A stretch of DNA of 64,000 nucleotides from Adiantum capillus-veneris (lineage: Eukaryota; Streptophyta; Polypodiopsida; Polypodiales; Pteridaceae): NCBI GenBank assembly GCA_014529385.2, contig CM043942.1:52382774-52446773 (forward strand). Direction: 5' to 3'. The position numbers and the translations under genes are program-made. The notes below the pieces were generated by a model that was not told the origin of the DNA, made no database searches, and saw only the letters and a list, made by a program, of their open reading frames with translations. Shown here piece after piece: positions 10,481-24,189 of this stretch (the stretch's first letter is position 1; every line of letters begins with the position of its first letter).

Positions 10481-10779
10481 CAAAACTCATGATGCTTTCT
10501 CTCATGTTTGCAGTGAGAAAGTTAAGATCCTACCTACTACCAAAACCTTTTGTAATTCTCACTGCAGAATTTTTTTTCCCTTGGGTGTCATCTCAAATGA
10601 ATCTTAGTACTAGGATCTCAAAGTGGATTATGGAGTTGCAAGAGTTTCAATACTCTTTCAAGGTAGAAGATAGTGTGCGTGCACAATTGGCAGGGATTCT
10701 CACTTATAGGGTGCATGAAAAGGAGATTAAGGCGCCTGAAGTAAAGACCCTACCATTGCCACCACCAAAAAGTATTCCT

Positions 10780-11110
10780 AATGCTTTTACCTTGTTCTTT
10801 GATGGAGCTTTTTGTCGAGCCACAGGAAAAGCAGGGGGAGGGCTAGTGTTGCTCAACCCAAGTGGAGAGGTGGTCATGGAAGAGAAGTTCAATCTACCAA
10901 GTTCAGCTAGCAACAATGAAGCAGAATATGACACACTACTTCATGGTTTAAAAATATGCATTGGCCATGGTATACAACGTCTCATGGTAAAAGGGGATGC
11001 ACTTCTCATTGTGAAGCAGATTTTAGGCATTTGGGCATGCAAAAATGAAAGACTAAGGGCTAAAGTTCATACCATCCGTAGGCTATTTAATCAATTTGAG
11101 GAGGTGCAAT
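10780..11110 (+). CDS. Archaeal-type second RNase H of element A, unit 1
   Basis: A second RNase H domain lies between the first RNase H and integrase: LFFDGAFCRATGKAGGG, then SNNEAEYDTLLHGL, then VKGDALLIVKQI, giving the D-E-D catalytic series. A duplicated RNase H of this archaeal type is a hallmark of the plant Tat lineage of Ty3/gypsy elements. Confidence 0.88.
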
Positions 11111-11429
11111 TATATCATATTCCTAGGAAACAAAATGAAGATGCTGATTTACTCGCGCAACAAGTAGTTACATGTGTTGAGAAAGAAGTGCAGGTCATCA
11201 TGGTGGCAGCAACTGTCAAGCAACCGAGATACCAGGGATTGGAGTCATTGACTCCCATTATTAGCTACATTTTGGAGGGCGAGTTTCCACAAGACTTCAC
11301 GAAGGCTGAGAAGAGGAGACTCATGAAGAAGGCAAGCGCATATCTCTTCCTAGAAGGCCCCTCTATCAAAGAGGGAGGGATCAAGTATGCAAAAGAGTAC
11401 CAACTATTGAGGAAATTCCAGCCATTCTA

Positions 11430-12430
11430 AAAGGTTTGCATGAAGAAGCATGTGGTGGTCATTTTGCCCAAGAATTAACTGTGAAGAAGATTTTGCTTGC
11501 GGGGTATGTTTGGCTAAGTCTGCATGTGGATGTCCAACATTGGTGTAAAATTTGTCACAATTGTCAGGTAAATGGGAATAAAAGATTGGTTTATGGTCCA
11601 AGGCAAATCGTGCTTGCAAATGGACCGTTTGAAAAGTGGGGCATTGATGCTATGGGTCCTCTGCCTAGGACAAAAAATGGTAAACTCTACATTCTAGTGG
11701 CTATAGACTATATGACTAGGTGGGTGGAAGCACAAAGTGTGGCAAAGGTAAATGAGAGGACAGTGAGTAAATTCGTCTACACTCACATTTGTTGTAGATT
11801 TGGCACACCTTTGGAGATTGTTTCTGATAATGGTCCAGGGTTTAGAAAGGGATTGCTCACAGAAGTCTGTGAAGAACTTTGCATTCTACATCATCACAGT
11901 ACACCCTACTATCCCCAATCAAATGGTTTGGTAGAAAAAGCTAATGGTGTCATTGCAGGCATCATTAGAAAGATGGTGAAAAACAAGACAAAGTTGTGGG
12001 ATGACTTCTTGGATGGTGCCTTGTGGGCGTATCGAACCACATATAGGGAAGCCACAACAATGCGACTTCATGGCAAAGGAGCACAAGATGATCAAGAGGT
12101 ATGGATGGATCGACTTCTTACGTTAGTGGAGCTTGAGTGGAAAAGAGAAGCAGCATATGAGTGCTACAAGAGGAAAGCCACACAAGCGAAAGAAACGCAC
12201 GACAAGAAACTGAAGGACAAAGGCATCAAGGAAGGAGATCTTGTGCTAAGGTATGACAATCGACTTGACAATCGTTTTGATGCCAATTTTGAAACTAGAT
12301 GGCAAGGGCCATACATAGTCAAGAAGGCTTTCAATTCTAGTTACTATCAGCTTATGGACTTGAATGGTAAAGAGCACTCCAGGAAAGTAAATGGGTATCG
12401 CTTGAAGCCCTATTTGAGTCGCCTTCTACC
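11430..12430 (+). CDS. Integrase region of element A, unit 1
   Basis: Integrase inserts the cDNA copy. A zinc-binding HHCC domain (HEEACGGHF … CKICHNC) is followed by the core with the D-D-E series: WGIDAMGPLP, VSDNGPGFR and YYPQSNGLVEKANG. A C-terminal module follows (FETRWQGPYIV … NGYRLKPYL). No chromodomain is seen, as expected for Tat. Confidence 0.9.
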
Positions 12431-12610
12431 AAAGGATCTACCAAAGATCTGTCAAAAGGCCACTGTCTCATGTAAGTATTGTTAAATGAAGCATGAGTGT
12501 AACTCTAGCCAAAATTCTGAGGGGCCAAACAATAAAAATCTCGTCAAGGACTCTGAAGCATTCTCTTTGGAAAAGATGCTCTATGATGGTACATGAATAT
12601 ACCATCATCC

Positions 12611-12621
12611 AGGGGGAGGGC
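12611..12621 (+). promoter_or_regulatory. Polypurine tract of element A, unit 1
   Basis: AGGGGGAGGGC lies directly before the LTR start TGATAG, where plus-strand DNA synthesis is primed. Element B has the nearly identical tract GGGGGAGGGCTAAT. Confidence 0.85.
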
Positions 12622-14148
12622 TAATGATAGCTGTTTTTCGGCTCTTTGTAATTGCCACAGTGAGTTACCTCACCCTACCAAAATCACCCAAACACTATGG
12701 CTATCCCTACCATTTCACTGTACATAGGCGTGCGTGAGTCACGGGACTTTTCCCATATCTTTTTAAAAAACCCTCAATTAGCTAGTCATTGGGCTAGTTG
12801 AGCCAAAAAAATAAAAAATAAGTATATTATGGCCCATGCGTATGTAAACATTTCTTTGTATATAGGGCCTAAATAAAAGGATTTTTCATAATTATTGTGG
12901 TATTTATATATTTCTACCTATGGTGTGTTATTTATGCTATGTACATTGACTCACCATTACCATATTTTTTCTTATCATTTTGCATACTCTTTATTCCATA
13001 TAAAAAAAATTTCATGCAAGCTTCTCTTATTTTTGGTGTAACTCCATCCCAACAAAAATCCAAAAAAACTAGTTCTATTTATGTGTATATTTTTTTCACT
13101 ATTGTGATTTTTTCCTTCCTACATATATTCTCTATTACTCTCATAAATTAGACACCAAAAATATTCATCTTTTTATGGTAGACTTATAATGAGAGAGATT
13201 TATTTTGACCCCTTTATATTTTTCCACCTATATTATTTATATTTGACATGTACATATTTTTTAGACCCCTCAATATTTGATTTTCTTAGTTGTACTATTC
13301 ACTTATATCATGATCTCAACAATATCTTCAATTATAGACCTAGCAAATAAGGTCAAGGGTAGGTGGCATGCATACATGCACTATGGAGGGCTCACTCTTG
13401 GAGATATTCAAAAGAATCATCCAAAGAAGGACCCCACAAGGACCTTGTGCAGTGGAAAAAAACGGTCGGTTTTGCTGAATTTTTAAAGTTCACTTGCTCT
13501 CCGAATTTGAAAAGGTGATACAAACAAAAGTTGTAGCTCGTGGGCTGAACTTTTGCCTCAAATTTTTTCATATTTTTTTGAGTTACGAGCTGTGAGCTAT
13601 GATTTTATTAGTGGACCCCAGTTTTCCATTCTATGCAGCCACACTCTCTCTTTCACTTTATCATTTTCCTCCTCCAAATTACCCATATCTATCAAAAAAA
13701 CCACAAAATTCAGCCTCTTCTCTTAAAAGACAGCATCATGGTGGTTGATTACTCAGCTTCAATTACCTTGTCTCTCAAGGAAGGTCAAGAGTGGAGAAAA
13801 AATGTACCGTCAAAGCTAGTGGACCGTCAACAAGCGTCAAAATTGGCCCTACTCAAGACACTTGGAGCATCAACCTTGTAAGAAATCCACCTTTTCTTGC
13901 CTCTTAAGAGTTTTTCTTCCTTATTTGTATCCTACATGGATACTCCCATTGTAAATATCCAATTCCATTTGTAAATTAATACTAACTCTACTAACACTAA
14001 CCCACTATGAAAAGTCCTATCACCTCCATTTCTCTCCTCTCTCTTTCCCCACCAACTTCTTGATAATTCCAAGCAAAAGAAATTAGATAAATTGCTGAAA
14101 ATCTAACCCAACCATGGTTAGAGGAGTAACCCTAGCCTTCAAAATTGC

Positions 14149-14157
14149 TATAAAAGG
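14149..14157 (+). promoter_or_regulatory. TATA box in LTR 2
   Basis: TATAAAAGG followed by a purine-rich GAGG stretch, placed about 1.5 kb into the LTR. It is the best promoter candidate. The equivalent site is at 5788 in LTR 1. Confidence 0.7.
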
Positions 14158-14814
14158 AGGGTGTAGCTAGCATAAGGGGGGGGAGCCATAAGCAAGAGCA
14201 CTATGCTATAGCTTGAGAAGCCAATCTCAACCTCTCTAGAAGGAGCTCTTGAGTGGAAGCTCATTGTCTTATGCATGTGCATGTGTTGTAATAGGGGATT
14301 AGCAAGGGAACTCTATGCCATTGTAAGAGAGAGAGTGATCATTCAATTGAGAGTAGGAAATCTATCATTTCTCCTACTAGTGTAAGCCCAACATTCGCTG
14401 AATCAAGGAGGGTGGATTTGGACTAAGCTTGGATACTTTGTCTCCTTTCCAACGTGAAGTAATGGACAACAATGATGCGTAAGTGTCTTGGTGTTTTTTG
14501 TTAAGTTCTTGATAGCTTGTCTCTGGTGTTGTCATCAATTTAGCCATAAATCCCACATACTGTAAGAAGGCGACAGGGTGGAGAGGACTCCCCTGGCTTT
14601 AAGACAGTGATTGGGGTGGCTTTTCTTGTGATGTGTTGTGGTGAAATTTACGCAAGCTATGTCGAACAAATACTAATCTCACTTTGATTTGTCATGACAG
14701 ATTTGTAAGAAGGTATTAATGCAACAAGCACCCTCTCCCCCTTTCTCTCTCTTTCTTAAATATATAGTTGTATTTGCTTGATCGTTGCTGATACGTTTCA
14801 AAGCAGCCCGAGCA

Positions 14815-14817
<3 letters not shown>

Positions 14818-14883
<66 letters not shown>
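14818..14883. repeat. (CT)n microsatellite in LTR 2
   Basis: An uninterrupted CT tract of about 66 bp, longer and purer than the matching tracts in LTR 1 and LTR 3. Confidence 0.95.
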
Positions 14884-14886
<3 letters not shown>

Positions 14887-15219
14887 TTTTAGTGTGTGAG
14901 AGTGTTCCATTGGTGTTAGGGTTAGTGTAAATTCCTTGCTTGTTTGTGGGTTGCTCTAACGATTCTCCTCTTTTGCGTCCTAGTTCGCTCTTAAACTAAG
15001 TGGTGCCCCTTGTGTAGTTGGGATTTGGCTGTGGGTTTGTTGTTTTGGTTTGTGTTGTGTTGTGCCCCAGTCCCATTGAGCAGCACGGGAGCCTTGAAGG
15101 GTGTCTAGAGTTTGCTCTTCTTGTTGCCCGCCCCGGACCGCCTCAAATTGGTGCCCCCACGGAGGATGGCTTGTGTATTTTTTTGTAGAATCAACCTTTA
15201 GCATAGTCAAGTAGTTTGC

Positions 15220-15432
15220 ATGAATCACGAAAATTTGTATGATCCCTTCATTCCCATTGCAAGGCAAAAGGTACACATAATTGTTAGTACTAAGTTGCAA
15301 TTTCAACGTGTCATTCGTAGAATTTTAGGTCCTCTTAGGTTGGCCGAGATAAACGCTTCAGTAAATCCTTTTATTTTGCCTCTCATTAGGTACGACCTTA
15401 GTTTGGACGTCTATATTTTTGTTTTGTTTTAA
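15220..15432 (+). CDS. Leader ORF 1 of element A, unit 2
   Basis: Identical in protein sequence to the unit 1 leader ORF 1 (70 aa). The second leader ORF follows at about 15454-15672 in recognisable form. Confidence 0.65.
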   Translation: MNHENLYDPFIPIARQKVHIIVSTKLQFQRVIRRILGPLRLAEINASVNPFILPLIRYDLSLDVYIFVLF

Positions 15433-15677
15433 GCATTAGGTCAGGCATAGACCATGGATAATGGCCCAGGAATAGAGGTTTTCCCTTCCATTTCACTCCA
15501 CACATTAGAATAAACATTGCAATTAGTAGGAAAATCCATTTTCAACAACGTATGGTGTTCATGTTTGGTGCCCAAAGAGTAGGAGAAATTCTCGCATCAC
15601 CAAACCCTGTCATCCTACCTCTTATTGATTATCATAGGTCGTTTGATGTGAATATCTTTATTTTGTTGTAGAATAGA

Positions 15678-18600
15678 TTGCAAGCTAGAAAACATTATTG
15701 TGTAAATCTTTTTAAGAAAGAAAAACAAAAACGGTGTCACTTTGAAATCAATTCAATGGAAAGCCAACGCCAAATGTCTGGGTATCCTCTTTTCTTTGGA
15801 GAGCCTGGAGAGGATGCAGAATTATTTTTAGCGAATTTCAAGATGTCTTGCCGTATCAAGAGGATAATAACTGATCAAGAACGTGTAGAAATGTTTGAGG
15901 TGGTCCTTAGGAAAGATGCTAGCACTTGGTTTGACTCTTTGCCTGAGGAAGTTAAGGGGAATTACAATGAAGTTTTGAATCATTTCAAGAAATACTTCTT
16001 TGATCCCCAAAACACTCAAAAATTATGGTAAGACATTGTTTCTCATAAGCAAAAAGACTTAGATGACTACTACTTGTACAAGCAAGAGTTTCTACGTCTT
16101 TGGGCTCTATGGATACGAAATGTTGCTAACCCTGGTGATGGTGCAGAATTTCTAAAGAAGAAGAGGTTCATAGCCGGACTCTTTCCTAACCTTAAGGTAA
16201 AAGTTGAGTCGGGTGCACCTGCTACCTTTGATGCAACTGAAACTAGGGCTGCTAAGAAGTATAGGAAACTCAAGTGCTTAAGGGGAGAGGTTCCAATAGA
16301 AGGTCTTAGACCCAAAGGTAAGTCACAAGCATCAACATCGAGGGAGCTTCCTGAGGTAACGACGGAAGTAATTGAGAAGTTAAACAAATCTTTAAGCAAC
16401 CTGTCAATTCACCTTGCACAAGCTGTAGGTCCAAAGGGACAAGCAAAGAAGTCTGAAGCTCAAGATCCACGACTTAGGAGAGTCTTGCAATGTTGGAATT
16501 GCGGAGAGTCTGGACATGGGATGTATAATTGTCCTTGGCCCCGTGGGGAGCCAGGGAGACCTAACTTAAATTACCCAGTGATGAATGCAGGTGAAGGAAC
16601 TGGTCAAAAACCAAGGCTTCTACAAAGACCAAATGGACCAAGACCACCTCCACAAGGGGTAGAAGGAGTTCCACCTTTGCCAGATCCAAATGTGCATGTG
16701 GTAGAGGTGACAAACTCAAATGAGGTTGACATGTAAGCAAATGGCATTAAGCGTGGCCGAGGAAAAGGTAAAGAGAAAGAGGGTGTCCCATCACAGAGTG
16801 ACCATGGACAAGGCAAGAAGGCAAAGGAGACCAAGGAAGCTAAGAGGACTCAACGTCGTATCAATCTCCAAGACTTCCCTCTTGGACATGGTATGGCTCC
16901 ATACAACCTGTTGGAAGACATGCGAGGTAAGGGTCCTCATATCTCATGGCCTCAGTTTCTTGCATTATGCCCACAAGTTAGGAGGGATTTAACAAAGGCA
17001 GTTAGCACTAGGAGAAAGGTAAAAGAGAGTTTTCCTGTTGTAAAAATTGCACATGCTGAAATGAACGAGGATATTACACCTGTGCTAGATTGTTACATAA
17101 AAGGAAGATTGGTTAGGAAAGGTTAGTGGATGGGGGTGCACAAATTTGCATCATGACAGAGGGACTCATGCAAAGACTAGGCATGCACATCCATGAGACA
17201 CCTGAAATCAAAGTGAAAATGGCAAACAATAGCAAGGCTAGGTGCATAGGCATTTGTAAAAATGTTTTTGTGGAGGCCTTTGGCATTAAGAAGGCAATGG
17301 ATTTCTATGTCATGTCTACCAAGGGAAATGGTTACCCATTTATCCTAGGAAGACCATGGCTAATGAAAATGCGAGCTTTGCAGGATTGGGAGAGTGGAAA
17401 GCTAATTTGTAGGAATGACAATCACAAGAAGGTTTTCTTTGACATGAAGGAGCAACGCCAAGAGGAGCTCCATGAAGAATCATCTCAAAGTGAGACGGAA
17501 GAAGGTTGGACCGATAGCACTTCAGAAGAAGAAAGTAGCGGCAGCATTACTGAAGAGGAGTCCTCCATTGAAGTCATGGGGGTAAGGTTTAAGCCAAACA
17601 ACCAGGAGACCTCTTCTCGAGGTTTGGAAGAGGTGGTAGGTTCCCAAGAGAACCAAAAGGTGGAAGATGAAGGAATGTTAGAAAGGTATGTTGTCTACAA
17701 CACTTACAAAGGATGAAAGAGAGGAGTTCAAATGTGTGCTAAGGAAATTTCCGAGGCTTTTTGCTAAAGACTACACCGATGTGCGTGGAGTAGATGTTGT
17801 TTCAACACAAGATTGAGTTGAAGCCAGAGGCCACACCTAAAGCTCAGAAGCTACGAAGGCTAGGGTTATAAAGGAATCAGGCTCTACTCAAGGAGGTAAG
17901 AAAGCTTCTAGCAGCAGGTTTCATTTATCCAGTGGAGAATTCAGAGTGGGTCTCTCCTGTTGTTGTCACTCCTAAGAAAAATGGCAAGTGGAGGGTGTGT
18001 GTGGATTACCGTCCCCTCAATGAGGCAACAAAAAGAGATCACTTTCCCCTCCCATTCCAGGATGAGATACTAAATGAGGTAGCTGGTCATGAGAAGTACA
18101 CGTGTGTGCGATGATTACTCAGGTTACTTTCAAATAGGTATTGCATTGGAGGATCAATTGAAAACAACCTTTATCACTCCTTGGGTTGTTATGCTTTAGA
18201 GTCATGCCATTTGGTCTGACAAATGCTCCTGCAACATTCCAACGTTTCATGAACATGGGTTTCAAGCATTCTTTGGAAAGTCAATTAGGGTGTTCATTGA
18301 TGATTTCTGCATTTATAGCTCAAAATCATTGCATCTACAAAGGGTAGAGAAGGTTTAAAGAAGCTCTACGACATGGGAGTTCAACTCAACCCCGACAAGT
18401 GCCACATAGGTGAGGATGAAGTGATCTTGCTCGGTCACACAAGGTTTCCTATAAAGGCATTGAGGTGGATCCTTCAAAGGCAAGGCTCTTATTGAGCTCC
18501 CATCACCGAAGAGTCTTAAGGAGGTCATCTCTTTCATTCAGAAGGTGAAGTATATGTCACGCTTCATTCACTTAGCCTCGGAGTTGCTTCATCCTTTGCA

Positions 18601-20900
18601 AAAGTTGACACAACAAGTAAATTTGCATGGTCTGATGAGCTTGAAGAGTATTTTTGTAACATTAAAGTCATTTTGTCAGAGCTACCAACACTCATGCCTC
18701 CTTGTTGGGAGTACACATTCTTTGTTAGCTCTAGTGTTGGAAGGGAAACAATTGGTGTTGTGTTGCTACAACAAGATCCCCACAGTACAAGGATGCGACC
18801 CATCTACTTTGCTAGTAGGGTCATGAATGCTTTGGAGAGAGACTACACATAAGCAGAACTCATGATGCTTTCCTCTCATGTTTTGCGGTGAGAAAGTTAA
18901 GATCCTACCTACTACCAAAAACCTTTTGTAATTCTCACTGCAGAAATTTTTTTCCTTGGGTGTCATCTCAAATGAATCTTAGTACTAGGATCTCAAAGTG
19001 GATTATGGAGTTGCAAGAGTTTCAATACTCTTTCAAGTAGATATAGTGTGCGTGCACAATTGGCAGGGATCTTCACTTATAGGGTGCATGAAAAGGAGAT
19101 TAAGGCGCCTGAAGTAAAGACCTACCATTGCCACCACCAAAAAGTATTCCTAATGCTTTTACCTTGTTCTTTGATGGAGCTTTTTGTCGAGCCACAGGAA
19201 AAGCAGGGGGAGGGCTAGTGTTGCTCAACCCAAGTGGAAGGTGGTCATGGAAGAGAAGTTCAATCTACCAAGTTCAGCTAGCAACAATGAAGCAGAATAT
19301 GACACACTACTTCATGGTTTAAAAAATATGCATTGGCCATGGTATACAACGTCTCATGGTAAAAGGGGATGCACTTCTCATTGTGAAGCAGATTTTAGAC
19401 ATTTGGGCATGCAAAAATGAAAGACTAAGGGCTAAAGTTCATACCATCCGTAGGCTATTTAATCAATTTGTGAGAGGTGCAATTATATCATATTCCTAGG
19501 AAACAAAATGAAGATGCTGATTTACTCGCACAACAAGTAGTTACATGTGTTGAGAAAGAAGTGCAGGTCATCATGGTGGCAGCAACTGTCAAGCAAACCG
19601 AGATACCAGGGATTGAGTCATTGACTCCCATTATTAGCTACATTTTGGAGGGCGAGTTTCCACAAGACTTCACGAGGGCTCAGAAGAGGAGACTCATGAA
19701 GAAGGAAGCGCATATCTCTTCCTAGAGGCCCCTCTATCAAAGAGGGAGGGATCAAGTATGCAAAAGAGTACCAACTATTGAGGAAATTCCAAGCCATTCT
19801 AAAAGGTTTGCATGAAGAAGCATGTGGTGGTCATTTTGCCCAGAATTAACTGTGAAGAAGATTTTGCTTGCGGGGTATGTTTGGCTAAGTCTGCATGTGG
19901 ATGTCCAACATTGGTGTAAAATTTGTCACAATTGTCAGGTAAATGGGAATAAAAGATTGGTTTATGGTCCCAAGGCAAATCGTGCTTGCAAATGGACCGT
20001 TTGAAAAGTGGGGCATTGATGCTATGGGTCCTCTGCCTAGGAAAAAATGGAAAACTCTAATTCTAGTGGCTATAGACTATATGACTAGGTGGGTGGAAGC
20101 ACAAAGTGTGGCAAAGGTAAATGAGAGGACAGTGAGTAAATTCGTCTACACTCACATTTGTTGTAGATTTGGCACACCTTTGGAGATTGTTTCTGATAAT
20201 GGTCCAGGGTTTAGAAAGGGATTGCTCACAGAAGTCTGTGAAGAACTTTGCATCTACATCGTCACAGTACACCCTACTATCCCCAATCAAATGGTTTGGT
20301 AGAAAAAGCTAATGGTGTCATTGCAGGCATCATTAGAAAGATGTGAAAAACAAGACAAAGTTGTGGGATGGACTTCTTGGATGGTGCCTTGTGGGCGTAT
20401 CGAACCACATATAGGGAAGCCACGGAGTTCACACCATTTCACTTGGTCTATGGTTCAAGAGGCTTTGCAGCCTATCGAGCTCAACATTCCAACAATGCGA
20501 CTTCATGGCAAAGAGCACAAGATGATCAAGAGGTATGGATGGATCGACTTCTTACGTTAGTGGAGCTTGGAGTGGAAAAAAGAAGCAGCATCATATGAGT
20601 GCTACAAGAGGAAAGCCACACAAGCGAAGTGAGAAACGCACGACAAGAAACTGAAAGGACAAAGGCATCAAGGAAGGAGAGCTTGTGCTAAGGTATGACA
20701 ATCGACTTGACAATCGTTTTGATGCAATTTTGAAACTAGATGGCAAGGGCCATACATAGTCAAGAAGGCTTTCAATTCTAGTTACTATCAGCTTATGGAC
20801 TTGAATGGTAAAGAGCCACTCCAGGAAAGTAAATGGGTATCGCTTGAAGCCCTATTGAGTCGCCTTCTACCAAAGGATCTACCAAAGATCTGTCAAAAGG
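15678..20900 (+). CDS. gag-pol region of element A, unit 2 (broken)
   Basis: The same domain order as unit 1: gag with CCHC knuckle (about 15.76-16.7 kb), protease (about 17.1-17.4 kb), reverse transcriptase (17.9-18.5 kb), RNase H, archaeal-type RNase H (19.1-19.4 kb) and integrase (19.8-20.9 kb). The first part is almost identical to unit 1; from about 17 kb onward small indels become frequent. Broken in many places, perhaps a few dozen. Confidence 0.85.
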
Positions 20901-21068
20901 CCACTGTCTCTTGTAAAAGTATTGTTAAATGAAGCATTGATTGTAACTCTAGCCAAAATTCTGAGGGGCCAAACAATAAAAATCTCGTCAAGGACTCTGA
21001 AGCACTCTCTTTGGAAAAGATGCTCTATGATGGTACATGAATATACCATCATCCAGGGGGAGGGCTAA

Positions 21069-23275
21069 TGATAGTTTTTTTTCGGCTCTTTGTAATTGCC
21101 ACAGTGAGTTACCTCACCCTACCAAAATCACCCAAACACTATGGCTATCCCTACCATTTCACTGTACATAGGCGTGCGTGAGTCACGGGACTTTTCCCAT
21201 ATCTTCTTTAAAAAACCCTCAATTAGCTAGTCATTGGGCTAGTTGAGCCAAAAAATAAAAAAATAAGTATATTATGGCCCATGCGTATGTAAACATTTCT
21301 TTGTATATAGGGCCTAAATAAAAGGATTTTTTCATAATTATTGTGGTATTTTTATTTTCTAACTATGGTGTGTTATTTATGCTATGTACATTGACTCACC
21401 ATTACCATATTTTTTCTTATCATTTTGCATACTCTTTATTCCATATAAAAAAAATTTCATGCAAGTTCTCTTATTTTTGGTGTAACTCCATCCCCAACAA
21501 AAATCCCAAAAAAACTAGTTCTATTTATGTGTATATTTTTTTTCACTATTGTGATTTTTTCCTTCCTTACATATATTCTCTATTACTTCTCATAAATTAG
21601 ACCACCAAAAATATTATTCTTTTTATGGTAGTCTATAATGAGAGAGATTTATTTTTGACCCCTTTATATTTTTCCACCTATATTATTTATATTTGACATG
21701 TACATATTTTTTTAGACCCCTCAATATTTGATTTTCTTAGTTGTACTATTCACTTATATCATGATCTCAACAATATCTTCATTTATAGACCTAGCAAATA
21801 AGGTCAAGGGTAGGTGGCATGCATACATGCACTATGGAGGGCTCACTCTTGGAGAGATTCAAAAGAATCATCCAAAGAAGGGACCCCACAAGGACCTTGT
21901 GCAGTGGAAAAAAAACGGTCGGTTTTGCTGAATTTTTAAAGTTCACTTCTCTCCGAATTTGGCGAAAGGTGATACAAACAAAAGTTGTAGCTCGTGGGCT
22001 GAACTTTTGCCTAAATTTTTTTGAGTTACGAGCTGTGAGCTATGATTTTATTAGTGGACCCCAGTTTTTCCCATTCTATGCAGCCACACTCTCTCTTTCA
22101 CTTTATCATTTTCCTCCTCCAAATACCATATCTATCAAAAAACCACAAAATTCAGACCTCTTCTCTTAAAAGACAGCATCATGTTGGTTGATTACTCAGC
22201 TTCAATACCTTGTCTCTCAAGGAAGGTCAAGAGTGGAGAAAAAATGTACCGTCAAAGCTAGTGGACCGTCAACAAGCGTCAAAATTGGCCCTACTCAAGA
22301 CACTTGGAGCATCAAACCTTGTAAGAAATCCACCTTTTCTTGCCTCTTAAGAGTTTTTCTTCCTTATTTGTTTCATACTGGATACTCCCATTGTAAATAT
22401 CCAATTCCATTGTAAATAATACTAACTCTACTAACACTAACCCACTATGGAAAAGTCCTATCACCTCCATTTCTCTCCTCTCTCTTTCCCCACCAACTTC
22501 TTGATAATTCCAAGCAAAAGAAATTAGATAAATTGCTGAAAAATCTAACCCAACCATGGTTAGAGGAGTAACCCTAGCCTTCAAAATTGCTATAAAAGGA
22601 GGTGTAGCTAGCACAAAAGGAGGAGCCATAAGCAAGAGCACTATGCTATAGCTTGAGAAGCCAATCTCAACCTCTAGAAGGAGCTCTTGAGTGGAAGCTC
22701 ATTGTCTTATGCATGTGCATGTGTTGTAATAGGGATTAGCAAGGAACTCTATGCCATTGTAAGAGAGAGAGTGATCATTCAATTGAGAGTAGGAAATCTA
22801 TCATTTCTCCTACTAGTGTAAGCCCAACATTCGCTGAATCAAGGAGGGTGGATTTGGACTAAGCTTGGATACTTTGTCTCCTTTCCAACGTGAAGTAATG
22901 GACAACAATGATGCGTAAGTGTCTTGGTGTTTTTTGTTAAGTCTTGATAGCTTGTCTCTGGTGTTGTCATCAAATTTAGCCATAAATCCCACATACTGTA
23001 AGAAAGGCGACAGGGTGGAGAGGACTCCCTGGCTTTAAGATAGTGATTGGGGTGGCTTTTCTTGTGATGTGTTGTGGTGAAATTTATGCAAGCTATGTTA
23101 AAACAAATACTAATTCTCACTTTGATTTTTCATGACAGATTTGTAAGAAGGTATTAATGCAACAAGACCCCCTCCCCCTTTCTCTCTCTTTCAAATATAT
23201 AGTTGTATTTGTTGATCGTTGCTGATACGTTTCAAAGCAGGGGGCACCCGGGCTCTGCTCTCTATCCTCTCTCTC

Positions 23276-23320
<45 letters not shown>

Positions 23321-23583
23321 TCTCTCGTGTTTTTAGTGTGTGAGAGTGTTCCATGGTGTTAGGGTTAGTGTAAATTCCTTGCTTGTTTGTGGTTGCTCTA
23401 ACGATTCTCCTCTTTTGCGTCCTAGTCGTCTTAAATAGTGGTGCCCCTTGTGTAGTTGGGATTTGGCTGTGGGTTTGTTGTTTTGGTTCGTGTTGTGTTG
23501 TGCCCCAGTCCCATTGAGCAGCACGGGAGCTTGAGGGTGTTTTAGAGAGTTGCTCTTCTTGTTGCCCGCCCCGGACCGCCTCA
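21069..23583 (+). repeat. LTR 3 of element A
   Basis: Starts TGATAG after the polypurine tract of unit 2. About 2.5 kb, same landmarks as LTR 2, with more small length differences. Shared between units 2 and 3. Confidence 0.86.
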
Positions 23584-23659
23584 AATTTGGTGCCCACGGA
23601 GGATGGCTGGTGTATTTTTTTGTAGAATCAACCTTTAGCATAGTCAAGTAGTTTGCATG

Positions 23660-24105
23660 AATCACGAAAATTTGTATGATCCCTTCATTCCCATTGCAAG
23701 GCAAAAGGTACAACATAATTGTTAGTACTAAGTTGCAATTTCAACGTGTCATTCGTAGAATTTTAGGTCCTCTTAGGTTGGCCGAGATAAACGCTTCAGT
23801 AAATCCTTTTATTTTGCCTCTCATAGGTACACCTTATAGTTTGGACGTCTATTTTTTTGTTTTGTTTTAAGCATTAGGTCAGGCATAGACCATGGATAAT
23901 GGCCCAGGAATAGAGGTTTTCCCCTTCCATTTCACTCCACACATTAGAATAAACATTGCAATTAGTAGGAAATCCATTTTCAACAACGTATGGTGTTCAT
24001 GTTTGGTGCCCAAAGAGTAGGAGAAATTCTCGCATCACCAAACCCTGTCATCCTACCTCTTATTGATTATCATAGGGTTTGATGTGAATATCTTTATTTT
24101 GTTGT
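23660..24105 (+). other. Leader ORF pair of element A, unit 3 (degraded copy)
   Basis: Both leader ORFs are recognisable between the primer-site region and gag, but less intact than in units 1 and 2. The start and the EINASVNPFILPLI region of ORF 1 are clear. Confidence 0.55.
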
Positions 24106-24189
24106 AGAATAGATTGCAAGCTAGAAAACATTATTGTGTAAATCTTTTTAAGAAAGAAAAAAAAACCGGGTGTCACTTTGAAATCAATT

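Larger units (their letters stand above)
12625..15145 (+). repeat. LTR 2 of element A (complete, about 2.5 kb)
   Basis: Starts TGATAG just after the polypurine tract and ends near CCTCA before the primer-site-like string. It serves as 3' LTR of unit 1 and 5' LTR of unit 2. It has a strong TATA box and a long transcribed part with a CT tract. Open frames inside it recur only because the LTR recurs. Confidence 0.87.
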